Under the pieces are notes generated by a model. It made no database searches, was not told the origin of the DNA, and worked only from the letters and a program-made list of their open reading frames with translations. This document shows positions 25,601-45,907 of a DNA stretch of 55,150 nucleotides, piece by piece; the first letter of the stretch is position 1, and every line of letters starts with the position of its first letter. A program made the position numbers and the translations under genes. The DNA is from Brachionus koreanus (lineage: Eukaryota > Rotifera > Eurotatoria > Ploima > Brachionidae). Where the stretch lies: assembly GCA_016987375.1 (NCBI GenBank), contig PJRA01000005.1, forward strand, positions 2,448,435 through 2,503,584, in the 5' to 3' direction.

Positions 25601-27629
25601 TCAAAAAGAAAAAAACAATTAATTTTTTTCTAAGAATAATAAAAATTTTCACAAATTAAAAATCTAATTCTTTAACAAACAAGCTAACCATAATCAAAAT
25701 TTATTAACCAAAAATATATTTAAATTAATGACTAAAATTAATAAAATTTCAGAACAAAATGGAGTAGTAGTGGGCGGTTGGCGCAATCCGACCCTACCCG
25801 AAGTAATCGAGTACTTGGGTCATCAGAGCAACGAAATAAAGGCGAATGCAGCGGCTTATTTGCAGCACTTGTGCTACCAGGACGATCACATCAAAGCCGA
25901 GACTCGACACTTGGGCGGCATATCCAAATTGGTTAGCTTGTTAAACAGCGAAAGTCATGAGGTTCACAAAAACGCGTGTGGCGCCCTGCGCAACTTATCC
26001 TATGGTAAGACAAATGATGAGAATAAAATTGAAATAAAAGAAAGAGGTGGCATACCAGCCTTGATTCGACTTCTAAAGCGAAGTCAAGACGAGTCGGTCA
26101 AAGAGACCATTACGGCCGTATTGTGGAATCTTTCCTCTTGCGAGGAAATCAAAGAACCAATTTTATACGATGGCCTAAACGCTTTGGTTAAGTACATTAT
26201 AGTTCCATATGCAAACATTGACATTTTAAACCTTCAAAACAATCGGGCTATTTACTCGAACCCGGCCAAGTCCAACCAGCGCATAGTTTCTAGTGATTAT
26301 TCAAATTATCCAATTGTGTTGACCAATGCCACGGGTGTTCTTCGCAATTGTAGCTCTAATCTTCAATTTTCGAATTGTTACGAGGCGAGGAAAAAACTGC
26401 GCGAATGTGACGGTCTTATTGAATCCTTATTGCGAATAATTGACCAAGCAGTGGAGCCCTATGCCAACGAAAGCTACTACAAAAAACAGCAAATAATCAA
26501 TTTAGACCTTATAATTAAGGATAACATGAATTCAAAATGCGTTGAAAATTGTATGTGCATATTGCGTAATTTGTCGTTTCGATTGCAAGAAATAGTCGAT
26601 CCAAATTATGACCGAGATGTGAAGCCGTTTCCGGGCGATGAAAAAACAGTTAAGTGTGTGGGAACTTCATCGGGCAAGAAGCGAAAAAACCTTGAAGAAG
26701 AATTCCTCAACTCGGTATATCCGTACAACATGGCTGTGCCAAATGAAGGCAAAGCGCAAGAGCTCCTATGGTCCATGAACACATTGAACAAGTACTTGAT
26801 CATAATCAAAGAGAGTACTGTGCGAGACACGATCGAGGCGGCCGTAGGCTGCTTGCAAAACTTGACTGCGTGTTACTGGCGTCCTTCGGTCGCTATTCGA
26901 CAAGAAATCCGCCGACTCAAGGGTCTGCCAACGCTGGTTCACTTGCTAAAGTCAGATGAATACGAAGACGAGCCGATTGTGAGCGTGACGGCGATCGCGC
27001 TCCGCAATTTGGCCATTGACGCCAAAAACAGGGAGCTGATCGGCAAATATGCAATGAAAGACCTTGTCGCCAAGTTGCCCGATCCCCAGAAACCTCTTCC
27101 GTTCAGGCTAAGTGTTCTCAACGAAGACACGATTACTGCCTCATTGGCCTGCATAAACGAGTGCATTAAAAGCAATGACGACTTTGTCAAGTCGTGCTAC
27201 AATGAAGGCGGAGTCAAGAGAATGATTTATATCACTCGAAATGGACAGCATTTTCCCATTAAAATTGTCAAATATGCTGCTCATGTACTCGCCTCGATGT
27301 GGAAGCATAAAAATTTGCATGATTTGCTTAAAAAAGATGGCTACAAAGAAACAGATTTTACCAATGTGGCAAAACAGATGGGACTTAAGTCGCAGAGCAC
27401 CAGTCCGGCCAATACCCTGCATAGGCCAAGGGGAGACGTAAATGTAAAGCCGAGCATGTCCGGCGCAACTTCTAAAAAAACAAAGAGCAAGGCGAAAAAT
27501 CAATCGAAAGGAAGTGATGATCCGAATGAGATGCCTATTTATAGCCAAGTGCAAAGAGGTCAAGCAAATGGATCAAATAAGAATTTGATTGTTACCAATG
27601 GATCAACGAATGCCGATTCGTGGGTCTAA
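19681..27629 (+). CDS. Delta-catenin / p120-catenin family armadillo protein
   Basis: Binds the juxtamembrane segment of cadherins and regulates Rho GTPases at adherens junctions. Four exons join in phase 1: 19681-20254, 22125-22679, 22800-23411 and 25753-27629, giving about 1205 residues (vertebrate delta-catenins are about 950-1225). The N-terminus has the family's E-I-G-P-D-G-S-K strand followed by Thr/Val/Arg-rich sequence (TQVVTQRVIKRQYIDP). The middle is Ser/Asn/Gln-rich and probably disordered. The whole armadillo domain lies in the last exon, from TLPEVIEYL, with repeats marked by NACGALRNLSYG, TITAVLWNLSSCEEIK and VSVTAIALRNLAID and a charged inter-repeat insert. A Lys-rich tail ends in DSWV, the class of PDZ ligand seen in delta-catenin, ARVCF and p0071 but not p120 itself. 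Intron 3 contains HAAO on the other strand. AATAAA at 27699-27704 is a likely poly-A signal. Confidence 0.9.
20255..22124. other. Intron 1 of delta-catenin
   Basis: 1870 bases bounded by GTAAAT and TTTTTTTAG. AT-rich throughout, including a short AT dinucleotide run near 21655. No embedded gene or recognisable element. Confidence 0.8.
23543..24427 (-). CDS. HAAO: 3-hydroxyanthranilate 3,4-dioxygenase, nested in a delta-catenin intron
   Basis: Cytosolic Fe(II) enzyme of the kynurenine pathway. It opens the ring of 3-hydroxyanthranilate to give the precursor of quinolinate and NAD. The 294-residue protein matches the usual animal length (human 286). The iron ligands fall at the same numbers as in the human enzyme: His47 and Glu53 in DYHIEEGEELFYQ, and His91 in ARIPHSPQR. 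Substrate-contact residues Arg43, Arg95 and Glu105 are also present. The cupin core occupies the first ~150 residues, and a second degenerate cupin half follows. The gene is one uninterrupted exon lying wholly inside intron 3 of delta-catenin on the opposite strand, with its own AATAAA (minus strand, 23491-23486). The vertebrate gene has many introns, so intron loss or retroposition is possible. A palindromic E-box lies about 57 bases before the ATG. Confidence 0.95.
   Translation of the reverse strand: MPSKINVSKWIEENQNSFSPPVCNKLMHNEQLIIMFVGGPNQREDYHIEEGEELFYQLKGDMCVKIIENNQHKDVHIKEGEFFLLPARIPHSPQRTAGSIGLVIERKRSLDERDGVRWFVPKSTDILYEKWFYCKDLGTELIPLIANFFSSEEYKTKIPGNNVQTEYPYPLNSVILDAKSHGPFNFAHKIKSLQTNCVNLVPESLQFEVLAIKNGHHEFQDLNRNGLDLWLWLINGSANLSLNCSNNNEIEKIELDTNDSFLVNANLYQKFQVDVYNEALLLVISQDSRKKSKF
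24484..24493. promoter_or_regulatory. GTCACGTGAC palindromic E-box (CLEAR-type) upstream of HAAO
   Basis: A perfect 10-bp palindrome 57-66 bases upstream of the HAAO start codon. GTCACGTGAC is the consensus of the CLEAR element bound by MiT/TFE bHLH-Zip factors and also fits USF and similar CACGTG binders. It is a rare GC-containing site in very AT-rich DNA. Function is inferred from position and sequence only. Confidence 0.5.
24494..25752. other. Remainder of delta-catenin intron 3 upstream of HAAO
   Basis: AT-rich. One loosely repeated element occurs: TTTTGCCTTCTGTAAATGTAAAATTTT near 25008-25033 is approximately the reverse complement of sequence near 24863-24895 (TTCTGTAAGGCAAAATG). This suggests an old palindromic or MITE-like insertion about 170 bp long. 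The acceptor TTTCAG ends at 25752. Confidence 0.45.
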
Positions 27630-28727
27630 AACAGCTAGAATATTTTTTTTTTAAGTCTAAATATTTTGCTAGTTTTAAATTTTTTCGAATTTTAATTAAA
27701 TAAATTTTGGCACTTTAAGGTATATTGGGTTTTGTTAATTTCAAATGTTTTGACTGAATCATTAGAATAGTTTTTTTTTCTTTTTCTTTCGCCTATTTGG
27801 TCAATTTTAAAGAATATTAATTGAGAATATTTTAAAGTAAAATAAAATAAATTTTCGTTTTTTTTTTACGACTTATGGATAATTGGAAAAATTCGATTGT
27901 TCGATTGCATGTTTTTTTTTTGTTTTTTTTTTTTACTTAAACTTTTTTCAAAGGCATTGTAAATTTAAAATTTTTTTTAAATTAAGAAATAAAATAAATT
28001 TAAATCTAAAAAAAAATTTAGTGTATCATGTATATTTTTTTTAAAAGTAAAAAAAAATTAGTTCAAATTCCTAAAAAATATTAAAAATTAAAACTTTAAA
28101 AGTCGGACAAATTTTTTTGCTTGTTTTTCTTCAACGTTATTTATTTTTAAATTAAAAAAAAAACAACTAAATAATACTAAGGTCTATATGCCAAATTCTG
28201 TTTGTTAATTTCATGACAAACAAATCCAAACAAAATCTGATAGCCAAAGAGATTCAAATTTTGTCACGTCAAACTCAAACAAAAGATTTGAAGCACATAT
28301 GGATACCTATAGAAACTCACCAAATTCACCAATGGTACAAACAATTTTTTTTATATGAAATTTAGCATTCAATTTTGAATAGTGACTGAATTTAAACAAA
28401 GGTGTAAACCATTTAGACGCAACTGGGGGATTCATTTCAACTCCTCCAAATTAACAGTCAAACAAAATTGAATATTATAAAATAAATTCTAAATTTAATA
28501 AAAAATAAGTCCAGTTTAGTTTATTGAATAAATATAAATGGCACAATTGATGACATTCACCGTTGTTTTAGTACTATGTCTGTGAATTACTTTATATATA
28601 TATATTTTTTTAAATTGAATTAAATGAAAAATAAAAAAAACATTTGGAACGGTTTCTCCTGGGCTGATAGTTAAGCTGTTTGTGCTGACGTTTTGGTTCT
28701 TAAATTTTTCTTTTTGGTTTTTAATCT
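27630..28727. other. Delta-catenin 3' flank and spacer
   Basis: AATAAA at 27699-27704, then T-rich sequence. 28185-28480 is less AT-rich (ATGCCAAATTCTG, CACATATGGATACC) without an open frame. No gene is visible. Confidence 0.5.
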
Positions 28728-29165
28728 TCAAATGATATGATTTTTTTTATTTAAAAAAATTTTATTAACAGAACAAGTGAAAAAATAGCTGAATGTGTCT
28801 TTGACAAATTTTTTCTTAATACTTGGTAACTTATGATTGTTTCTTAAATTATAAGGTAATTTTCTTTGAAAGTTGAATTTTAATTCATTCGCCAAATTCG
28901 GTGGATTCTTAAAAATTAAAATTTTAACAACAAATAAAGATAATTTTTTAACTAATTTGTGATTTAGATAGAATAAACTCCATTTTTTCATTTGCTTATT
29001 GACTAAACTCGGTTCCTTAGAATCAAATAATTGTATATTCAAAATACCATTGAATACGAATAGTTTATTATTGCATAAATAGTAGCAGTTCGGCAACCTT
29101 TGAATCGCTTTTTTCGAGGAGCAAATAATAAGCGATGAAAAAATAAGTCAAAATAAAATAAAATA
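28728..29165 (-). mobile_element. Decayed LINE C-terminal fragment
   Basis: Read on the minus strand, the frame continues upstream of 29096 (SSKKAIQRLPNCYYLCNN) and runs to a stop near 28730. It contains PPNLANELKFNF, LPYNLRNNHKLPSIKKKF and DTFSYFFTCSVNKIF. The YNLRNN...LPSIKKKF...TFSY order is the typical tail of CR1/Jockey-like reverse transcriptases, after the polymerase domain. It is probably 5'-truncated. The family assignment is from motif memory. Confidence 0.65.
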
Positions 29166-29545
29166 AAGAATTATTTTGATAAATTTTTATTCCATCAAAA
29201 ATAAAAAAAAATAATGAGAAATATAATTAATTCACACATGAACTAAAAAAAATTGAAATGTATTTCTCAACCTACTCTTTTAAGGATGCATCGTCATAAT
29301 GTAAAAAGCTCGCTTATTATGGCTATGCTGGATATTGCAAAAAAATTAATTAAAATTAAATAAATAAAATAGGCTAAAATAGAAAAATTTAATGGGAAAT
29401 TGTAAATTTTCTAAATTAAAATCAAATAAAAAATTAAGGTATAAATAACAGAAAAATTAAAATAGATTGTTTCAAAAATTTTATTCATTTTTTTTAATTT
29501 AAAATTTTAAAATTTTGATTTTATATTTTCTTTTTTTTCTCTCTT
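29166..29545. other. AT-rich spacer
   Basis: Poly-A-rich sequence with no open frame or recognisable repeat. Confidence 0.5.
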
Positions 29546-30137
29546 CTCTATACAAATAATTTTTTTAAGTGGAATAGGACTTCTAATCCGGCATGTAGTT
29601 TTTCTTCTCTCAGCATATAAATGTTTAACTTCTCCCAAACATTCTTTCAAGTGATTCGTTTGATCTCACTTATTTATGATAGTGCCACAATTTTCGCAGA
29701 CCATTTCTCTGTATTCTATCAGGACTATCTTTTGTTCACAAAGACTGCATTCAACCTTTATTTCTCTTCCAACTTTCCCTTTTCCTTCATCACACACTTT
29801 TCTTAATGCTGCCATATTTTTTCAATTAATTTTTTGTCACCACATTTTAAACATTTTTCTTCTAACAGTCTAGTTTTTTTGCACTTTCCATGTTATTATG
29901 CCATCCTCTTGTCTTAATTTCCATCGAAGAGTATTCAGCCATAGAAGCCTTGGTTCCATCCCAATCTTTTGAGCAAATCAAATCAATATTCCTGTTCTAC
30001 AGACGACTATCTCTATTTCAAGGGAGTTTTGATGAGATAATTTAATTAGATCACCTTTATAATGATGCTCATTTAGAATTATATCTAATTGTTGGCTTTC
30101 AGAATTTTCCTGACTCACTTTTAATGGAGCAATTTCT
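29546..30137 (-). pseudogene. Frameshifted relic of a Cys-rich zinc-binding protein (probably element-derived)
   Basis: On the minus strand several frames join into a coding-like whole. First comes LDIILNEHHYKGDLIKLSHQ and LEIEIVVCRTG, then a stop near 29980, then MEPRLLWLNTLRWKLRQEDG. A frameshift leads to LLEEKCLKCGDKKLIEK. A second shift gives MAALRKVCDEGKGKVGREIK, then CSLC and VCENCGTIINK, a stop at 29668-29666, and NHLKECLGEVKHLYAERR. Paired CxxC motifs and a trailing HxxxxC suggest zinc ribbons or fingers. At least one frameshift and two stops show decay. Animal transposases and their partner proteins often carry such fingers, but I cannot name the family. It is not visible as one open frame. 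Confidence 0.5.
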
Positions 30138-31279
30138 TAATTTGTTTCTATTTTAAATTTTAAAATTTACAAAAAAATATATGTTCCTAAATTAAGTCCA
30201 AATTGCACTTATGTACTATTTTCGACAATAACGACATTTTATTACCAACGATGTGTTTCTTGAAAAAAATAAATAAAAATTAAATTTATACGATAGAAAC
30301 ATATCTAATTTTATCAAAAATAAAGTCTTAAGAAAAATTAAATTGGCAATTTGTAATTTAACAATCAAATTTTATGTTCATGGTCAAAAATTCATTTTAA
30401 AAAAAAAGTTTTTAAAATATTTTTGTATTTTAAATACTATTGCAGAAGTATATTTTAGAGTTGAAATACAGTATTAAGATTATTTTTGTTATACAAAGAC
30501 GTGTTTTTCAGAGTTTGGAGCTAGTATTTTTCTTGATTACTTTTGTCAATAAATATTCGACATATTTTTATTTTTTAATAAAATTTTTAGCAATTTTCGT
30601 ATTTTTTTGACCAATAATTGTTAATTCCGAATAATATGAAAAACAAATTAAGTAAATTTACATTAAAAAAATTTTTCTATTTTTGTTATTTTCCCTTTAA
30701 TATTTTTAAGGATAAGGATAAATTAAATTAAAACAAAAGAGAACTTTCTATCATGTTTATTTAAAAATAAACTTGCACAAATTAAGTTAATATAGTATAA
30801 GCAAAATATTATTAAAGTATTTGGAATATTAATAACTTTATTTTAAATCAAAGAGTAATTTTTGTGCTCGGAATCAATGGAACAATAACAATATCTTATT
30901 TATAAATGTATATAAGTATATATATATATATATGTATGAACAACCATTTAAAAGGTTTGCTTTGCATTCGTACAAAACAATTGACTCGTTTATTTTGAAA
31001 ATGTTGAGATTTTAAAACTTCTTTAAATACAAAATCTCACTTGACTCAAATAGGTCCTAAAAAAAAGATGTTGACTAATATTTGATGGCATATTTTATTC
31101 AGTTTGACTTCTGAAAATTACCCTAATATTTTCCTAGACTAAAGACTATTTCTTTTACATATATTGGCAACAAAAAAAATTAACACTTCATTTCATTACA
31201 AATTTGACTTTTTTTGAAAATGCAAGTTAACAACTAAAAAAATTTTGTGTGAGATTAAAAACTTGTCTGAAACTAAAAT
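30138..31279. other. AT-rich spacer and ELAV 3' UTR
   Basis: Contains a TA-dinucleotide microsatellite near 30912-30930. A minus-strand AATAAA at 31099-31094, 180 bases after the ELAV stop, is a candidate poly-A signal. No other gene. Confidence 0.5.
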
Positions 31280-41511
<10,232 letters not shown>

Positions 41512-43086
41512 TTAAGGATTATTTAAGTTGTGAAAAGCCCGTTTAAATTCTATTAGATCCAAAGTGCCATCATTGTTAATGTCTAAAGCATTGAAAAAAG
41601 CTCTAACATCATCCTCACCATATTTTCTGTCAAGACGACTGTTCAACCTGAGCAAAATTTTTTCCGCATCTTCAACACTAATTCTTCCACTATTTGTTCT
41701 ATCAATAGATCTGAAAATATGTTCAATTAGAGTCTCAATGCTGTCGGATTGCGAATAAGTATTGCTAAGGCGGTAGGAATCTTGATAGCTTACAGCAGGA
41801 GTCGAGAAAGCACCGACACTGGCTGAGTACAATTTTGAGTTCGACAACCTGCTAAGATTGTTTTGCAAATAATTTCTGTATTCGCTTAGACCCTCCTTAT
41901 CCAAGTCGATTAGATTCAATGCTTGAATGTCGCCTTCTAATTCATACATTCTACTAGGCTTTGAATTGGCAGCCAAAACTAGACCATCTGGTGTTTTAAT
42001 ATCAATCACAAATTGTGGCAAATTTTCTGGTAAAGTTAAATTATTTCCAAATCTTTGCACATAGTCAACTGGATTTGCCCTAATAACACCCAAATATTTA
42101 TACTCTCGTTTGATTTGTACTTGGGGCGCTTGCCATTGTATTATGACATTTCTTGGCTTTACAATCACAGGATCGATTTGACTGGCCTTATTGAAAATAA
42201 CTTTTCTTTTGACTTGAGAATATGGGAGCCATCTTTCAATGATAACAGATTGTGGCTTAGATGGAAGCGGAGGCAAGCGCTCAATGATAACTTTTCTAGG
42301 CGGTGGAGGTATCTTCTTGCCTGAGATTGTTATGACTTTTCGGCCTACAGGCGCAGGTGCCACAGGAGGAGCTTCGCGAATTACCAAAGGCTCTGGCGTA
42401 TCAGGTCGAGCAGGCTGTTGACGGATGATGAGTGGAGGTGCAGGTGCAGTCACAGTATTCGGAAGCTGATTTATTATGATCTCGCCAGGATTTGGCGGAG
42501 TGGGTGGTCTCAAGTATCTAATTGCCAATTCTTGGACATATTCTAAATTCTGAAGACTTGTCTTGTTTATTATTTCCGGGTTGGGATCTTCGTTAATGGG
42601 ATATTCGCTGATAGGCAAAAGACCTTTCCAATGCATTGTCTCAAATTTGTTCATCCACAAACCGCGCTGGCCATTTACAGAAATTTCTTCTGTTTCATCT
42701 GTTTCTAAGGGAATGGCTGATTTTAGAATAGCAGCTTCTATATTGCTTATATGATTGAATTCATTTCGACTTGAAGTGGGACGAAAAACCTGCATTTGAT
42801 TGTGAAAACTTTGGTTCATAGAGCTTGAGTCGAAATTGTAGTTGAAATTTTTTCGACTAGCTCGCTGCAATTCGAGCAAGTCTTGAGCTATTCGGCTCAC
42901 TGAGTTTACATTGTCGGTGGCCGAGGCTGACTTGGTCAATACGGCGCCTCCGTTTCCTAAAGACGCGCTCGAGTTATTAAATGAAAGTGGATAGCCACTG
43001 TACAAGCTTCGAATCGATCTAGTCACTGACGACTCTATCTGATCTCTATTATTAAATTCTGACTGATCCGTGTAGCTATAGCTCAT
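41512..43086 (-). CDS. Proline-rich repeat protein with two C-terminal EF-hands
   Basis: A 524-residue single-exon protein of unknown function. Residues 1-190 are Ser/Asn-rich and include a conserved-looking block, GQRGLWMNKFETMHWKG. Residues 193-330 carry about eight repeats of the form P-rich followed by a short beta-like unit: PGEIIINQLP, PPLIIRQQPA, EPLVIREAPP, RKVITISGKK, RKVIIERLPP, QSVIIERWLP, KRKVIFNKA, RNVIIQWQAP. Two EF-hand loops follow at 462-473 (DRTNSGRISVED, ending in Asp rather than Glu) and 502-513 (DINNDGTLDLIE, canonical). The V/I-I-x-R/E repeats between prolines recall cytoskeletal or cortical scaffold repeats such as alveolins, but I would not assign that family. A Ca2+-responsive structural protein is a reasonable inference. 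No signal peptide or membrane segment is present. Confidence 0.85.
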   Translation of the reverse strand: MSYSYTDQSEFNNRDQIESSVTRSIRSLYSGYPLSFNNSSASLGNGGAVLTKSASATDNVNSVSRIAQDLLELQRASRKNFNYNFDSSSMNQSFHNQMQVFRPTSSRNEFNHISNIEAAILKSAIPLETDETEEISVNGQRGLWMNKFETMHWKGLLPISEYPINEDPNPEIINKTSLQNLEYVQELAIRYLRPPTPPNPGEIIINQLPNTVTAPAPPLIIRQQPARPDTPEPLVIREAPPVAPAPVGRKVITISGKKIPPPPRKVIIERLPPLPSKPQSVIIERWLPYSQVKRKVIFNKASQIDPVIVKPRNVIIQWQAPQVQIKREYKYLGVIRANPVDYVQRFGNNLTLPENLPQFVIDIKTPDGLVLAANSKPSRMYELEGDIQALNLIDLDKEGLSEYRNYLQNNLSRLSNSKLYSASVGAFSTPAVSYQDSYRLSNTYSQSDSIETLIEHIFRSIDRTNSGRISVEDAEKILLRLNSRLDRKYGEDDVRAFFNALDINNDGTLDLIEFKRAFHNLNNP

Positions 43087-44933
43087 TTTAATTAAGTCTT
43101 AAAAATAACAAAACTTCTAAAATAGAATTTTGCAAGCCAATTTATATAAAAATTTATTTTGGTAACTTTTTCTTGTTTTAAATTTCTATTTTCCTTTTGA
43201 ACTTATCTTCTATACAATTTTCATCCACTGGTTTTTTATTTTTTTGTTTTAAAATTTAAAATTGCTTGAAAAAATTTTCTTATAAACAATAAAATTTTAG
43301 ATTTTTGAATTCGTCATTTAAAATCAAATAGCAATCAATTCATTTTTTTGTTTGTGTCAAATTAATTTCGGTCTTTAGCCATGAAAATGAGCTCAAAAAC
43401 TTAATTTTCTTCAGCAACAAAAAAAAATAAAAAAAAAACTAAGTAAAAAAAGAACGCTTTTTTGTTTTTCAAATTCCTTGATATTCTTTTTAGCAAAATT
43501 TAGAACATTTTTTTCATTAAATTCAATTTACTTTTTTAATTATAAAAAAACAATTCTAAAAATGCCTAGAAATTAATTGTACAACTAGTCATGTAATCGC
43601 AAGGCGAATATATTTTTCGGCCAAATGGACTTTCTTTACCCTTTATCACTTTAGGCCTAATTAAAATAATTGTTTATTTTTTGTATTGAAAATTATTCAA
43701 ATTAAATAATTTTTAGGCCTATTTGGAACAAAAATTAATTACACAAAAAAATATATTTTTGCTAATTATCATTCCTGCATATCAAATTCGTTACGGCTGA
43801 GTAGCCTTTAACAGGACTCGGATTTTCTTCAAATATTTTCAATAATTTATTAACAACAACAACTCAATTAAATTATTTTAATTTATTTATCTATTTTAAA
43901 AGCTTTATTAGATAAAACACAACAAATTTTTTTTTAATATATTTAAATTGAAACTTGTCTCTTATTAATTAAGATTGATGATGACTTAATAAAAAATAAA
44001 AGGTTGTCAATTTAAAAAATTTTTTCAAATTAAATTATTAAAACAAAAATGATAGACTTAGTTTTTAAATGATATATGTTTTAGCTTTGAAACACTCAGA
44101 TAAAAAAATCACTAAAATATTTTTTTTTGTTTTTTTGTTTTAGTTCATTTATTATAAAATTATTAAAAAAATTATTCAAAAACATCGTTTAAGAATTTTT
44201 TTTAAAAAAAACTGAACTATTATAAAAGTTTAATTGATCGTGTTAAATCAAGAAAATTTGGAAAACCTTATTGAGTTGTCTCGAATCTGAAACGTTCATC
44301 ATTTTTTTGTCTTATAATTTTTCATCCATTCAATCAATTTTTATACAACAAAATACAGAAAACTAGATATTTTTCTATCTATCAAAGGATACTAGTAGTA
44401 AATTTAATTTTTTCTTTAAAAATGCTTTTTATTAGAAAAACAATTTATAAGTATCATTTCTCAATTTTGTATAAGGAATAATCTTAACAAATATTAAAAA
44501 AAGTCGATAAACAAATTTTTAAAAATTTAATTCATAATCTTAAAATGTTGACCAAATAGCAGATCAAGAGCAAATTTGGAAATTTAAAAAACCGAAAATT
44601 TAAAAAAATTTCATTTGGATCAATGAATTGTTCTAGAAAAATTAAGAGTTTTACAAATATCAACATAATTTTTTTATGCATCAAAAGAAACTTTTAAATT
44701 TTTTTGTTTTATTTTCGAAATAAAGTTCTTTAATAAAAAATTAATTTGTGACAAAATTTTTTACTACGATTTGCTTATAAGGTATTAAATGATTATAAAA
44801 AATAAACTTGAAAGTTTTTAAAAGCATTTTTGAATAAAATTTCATTATGTCTTAGTGATGAGCTTAGTTGATTTTATCTTTTAAAATCTGAAAATTCAAT
44901 TTCAAAATGTTTAAAATTTTTTAAAATATTTTT
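43087..44933. other. AT-rich upstream region of the EF-hand gene
   Basis: No open frame of normal composition. 43590-43660 and 43770-43820 are slightly GC-richer. Nothing recognisable. Confidence 0.5.
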
Positions 44934-45105
44934 CTCAGAAAATTTCGCAATAGTGCCAATAATTTGTCGTCGCGAGCCAGCACCTTTAATAACTAATCTT
45001 TAAAACCATTTCTTTTTTCTTTTATAATAATTATTGGACAATTAGATTATTTCTCAAATCAATTACTATTTTTCTTCCCATTAATAGGTTTTATACTCAA
45101 AGTCA
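44934..45105 (+). repeat. Second copy of the dispersed element tail seen at 9350-9530
   Basis: Matches 9350-9530 through GCAATAGTGCCAATAA, GCGAGCCAGCA, TAACTAA.CTTTAAAAC, TTATAATAATTATT and ACTCAAA with scattered differences. It lacks the coding-like sequence found before the copy at 9.1 kb, so it is the shorter copy. Confidence 0.65.
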
Positions 45106-45412
45106 AATTTTTTTTATTCAAGGGATCAAATAATCATAAAATAATTTAGGATTTTTGAATTTCTTTTAAAAAATGGGTAAATTTAATTTAATAAATAAAC
45201 CCTAAATTGGCCTTTGAACTTAACCACTACCTAAACTCAGTAAAGAGCTAAGTTCTAGGTAAATTAAACTAGACATTTTTATTATATGATAGTTGGGGCG
45301 AAGCTCCGACTCTTTGAATTTTGTAAAAATAAAAAAAAAAATTTTAAATAATTTATCTATTATTAACAAAATGAAATGAATTTCGGATTAAAAATTTTCA
45401 TTAAATTATTTT
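45106..45412. other. Spacer left of the CR-gene repeat cluster
   Basis: AT-rich. Contains a GC-richer motif GGGGCGAAGCTCCGAC at 45295-45310 of unknown origin. The near-identical copy of the CR-gene 3' end starts abruptly at 45413. Confidence 0.4.
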
Positions 45413-45637
45413 ATACTGAGACTTCTTTGATTAACTTTTTAAAATCACAAAACAGTTCGTTTTTAACTGGACTGGATAGCTCAATAGAAAAAGAAACTAC
45501 CTTTTCAAGTGACCTGATGTTATGAGATCTTTTAGTATTTTTTTATTTATTTATCTAGACTTATTTTAGTAATATTTAATTTGATTTTAGAAAATAATTG
45601 TTATTTTTATAAACAAATATTAATTTTATATTATTTT
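45413..45637 (+). pseudogene. Truncated copy of the CR-type NTPase-nuclease gene, last ~38 codons plus 3' flank
   Basis: Matches 54927-55150 base for base except for two C/T differences seen by eye. It runs through the stop codon (the CTGATGTTATGA end) and on through the downstream flank to the window's edge. The match begins abruptly in mid-codon sequence, so the copy is 5'-truncated. The same flank continues past 45637 (AATAAA near 45733), which predicts what lies beyond the right end of the window. Very high identity means a recent duplication or insertion. Confidence 0.9.
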
Positions 45638-45742
45638 TTTGCATTTAATCTATTAGAATAATTCAATAATAATTTGATTTAAAAAAATATATTTTCTATT
45701 AAAATAAAAATTTATTTTAAATTACTTTATTAAATAAAATAT

Positions 45743-45826
45743 CATACAATTTATAAAAATAAATAAATAGTAAAAAGTAAAGAGAAAATTTGAAATAAAA
45801 TTAAAAAAAATATTTTTGGAAAAAAA
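45743..45826 (+). repeat. Direct repeat, copy 1 (partner 46081-46164)
   Basis: About 84 bp, nearly identical to 46081-46164 (core ATAGTAAAAAGTAAAGAGAA and onward to TTTGGAAAAAA). The two copies bracket about 255 bp that include an inverted exon fragment of the neighbouring gene. Confidence 0.8.
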
Positions 45827-45907
45827 CATTCTTTTATATAATTTCAATTAAAAGATTTAATTTCTGATGTCACATACTAAACTAAAGATAAATAAAATAA
45901 CTAAATT

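Noticed and set aside
27141..27563. Minus-strand frame in the delta-catenin last exon
   Set aside because: Antisense shadow of the armadillo coding sequence; no domain.
29621..29873. Two overlapping plus-strand frames rich in Phe and Ser
   Set aside because: They are the antisense of the Cys-rich minus-strand relic, which makes better protein sense.
30905..30935. TA-repeat as a possible CRISPR-like or regulatory array
   Set aside because: It is a simple dinucleotide microsatellite. No spacers exist, and CRISPR arrays are not expected in an animal nuclear genome.
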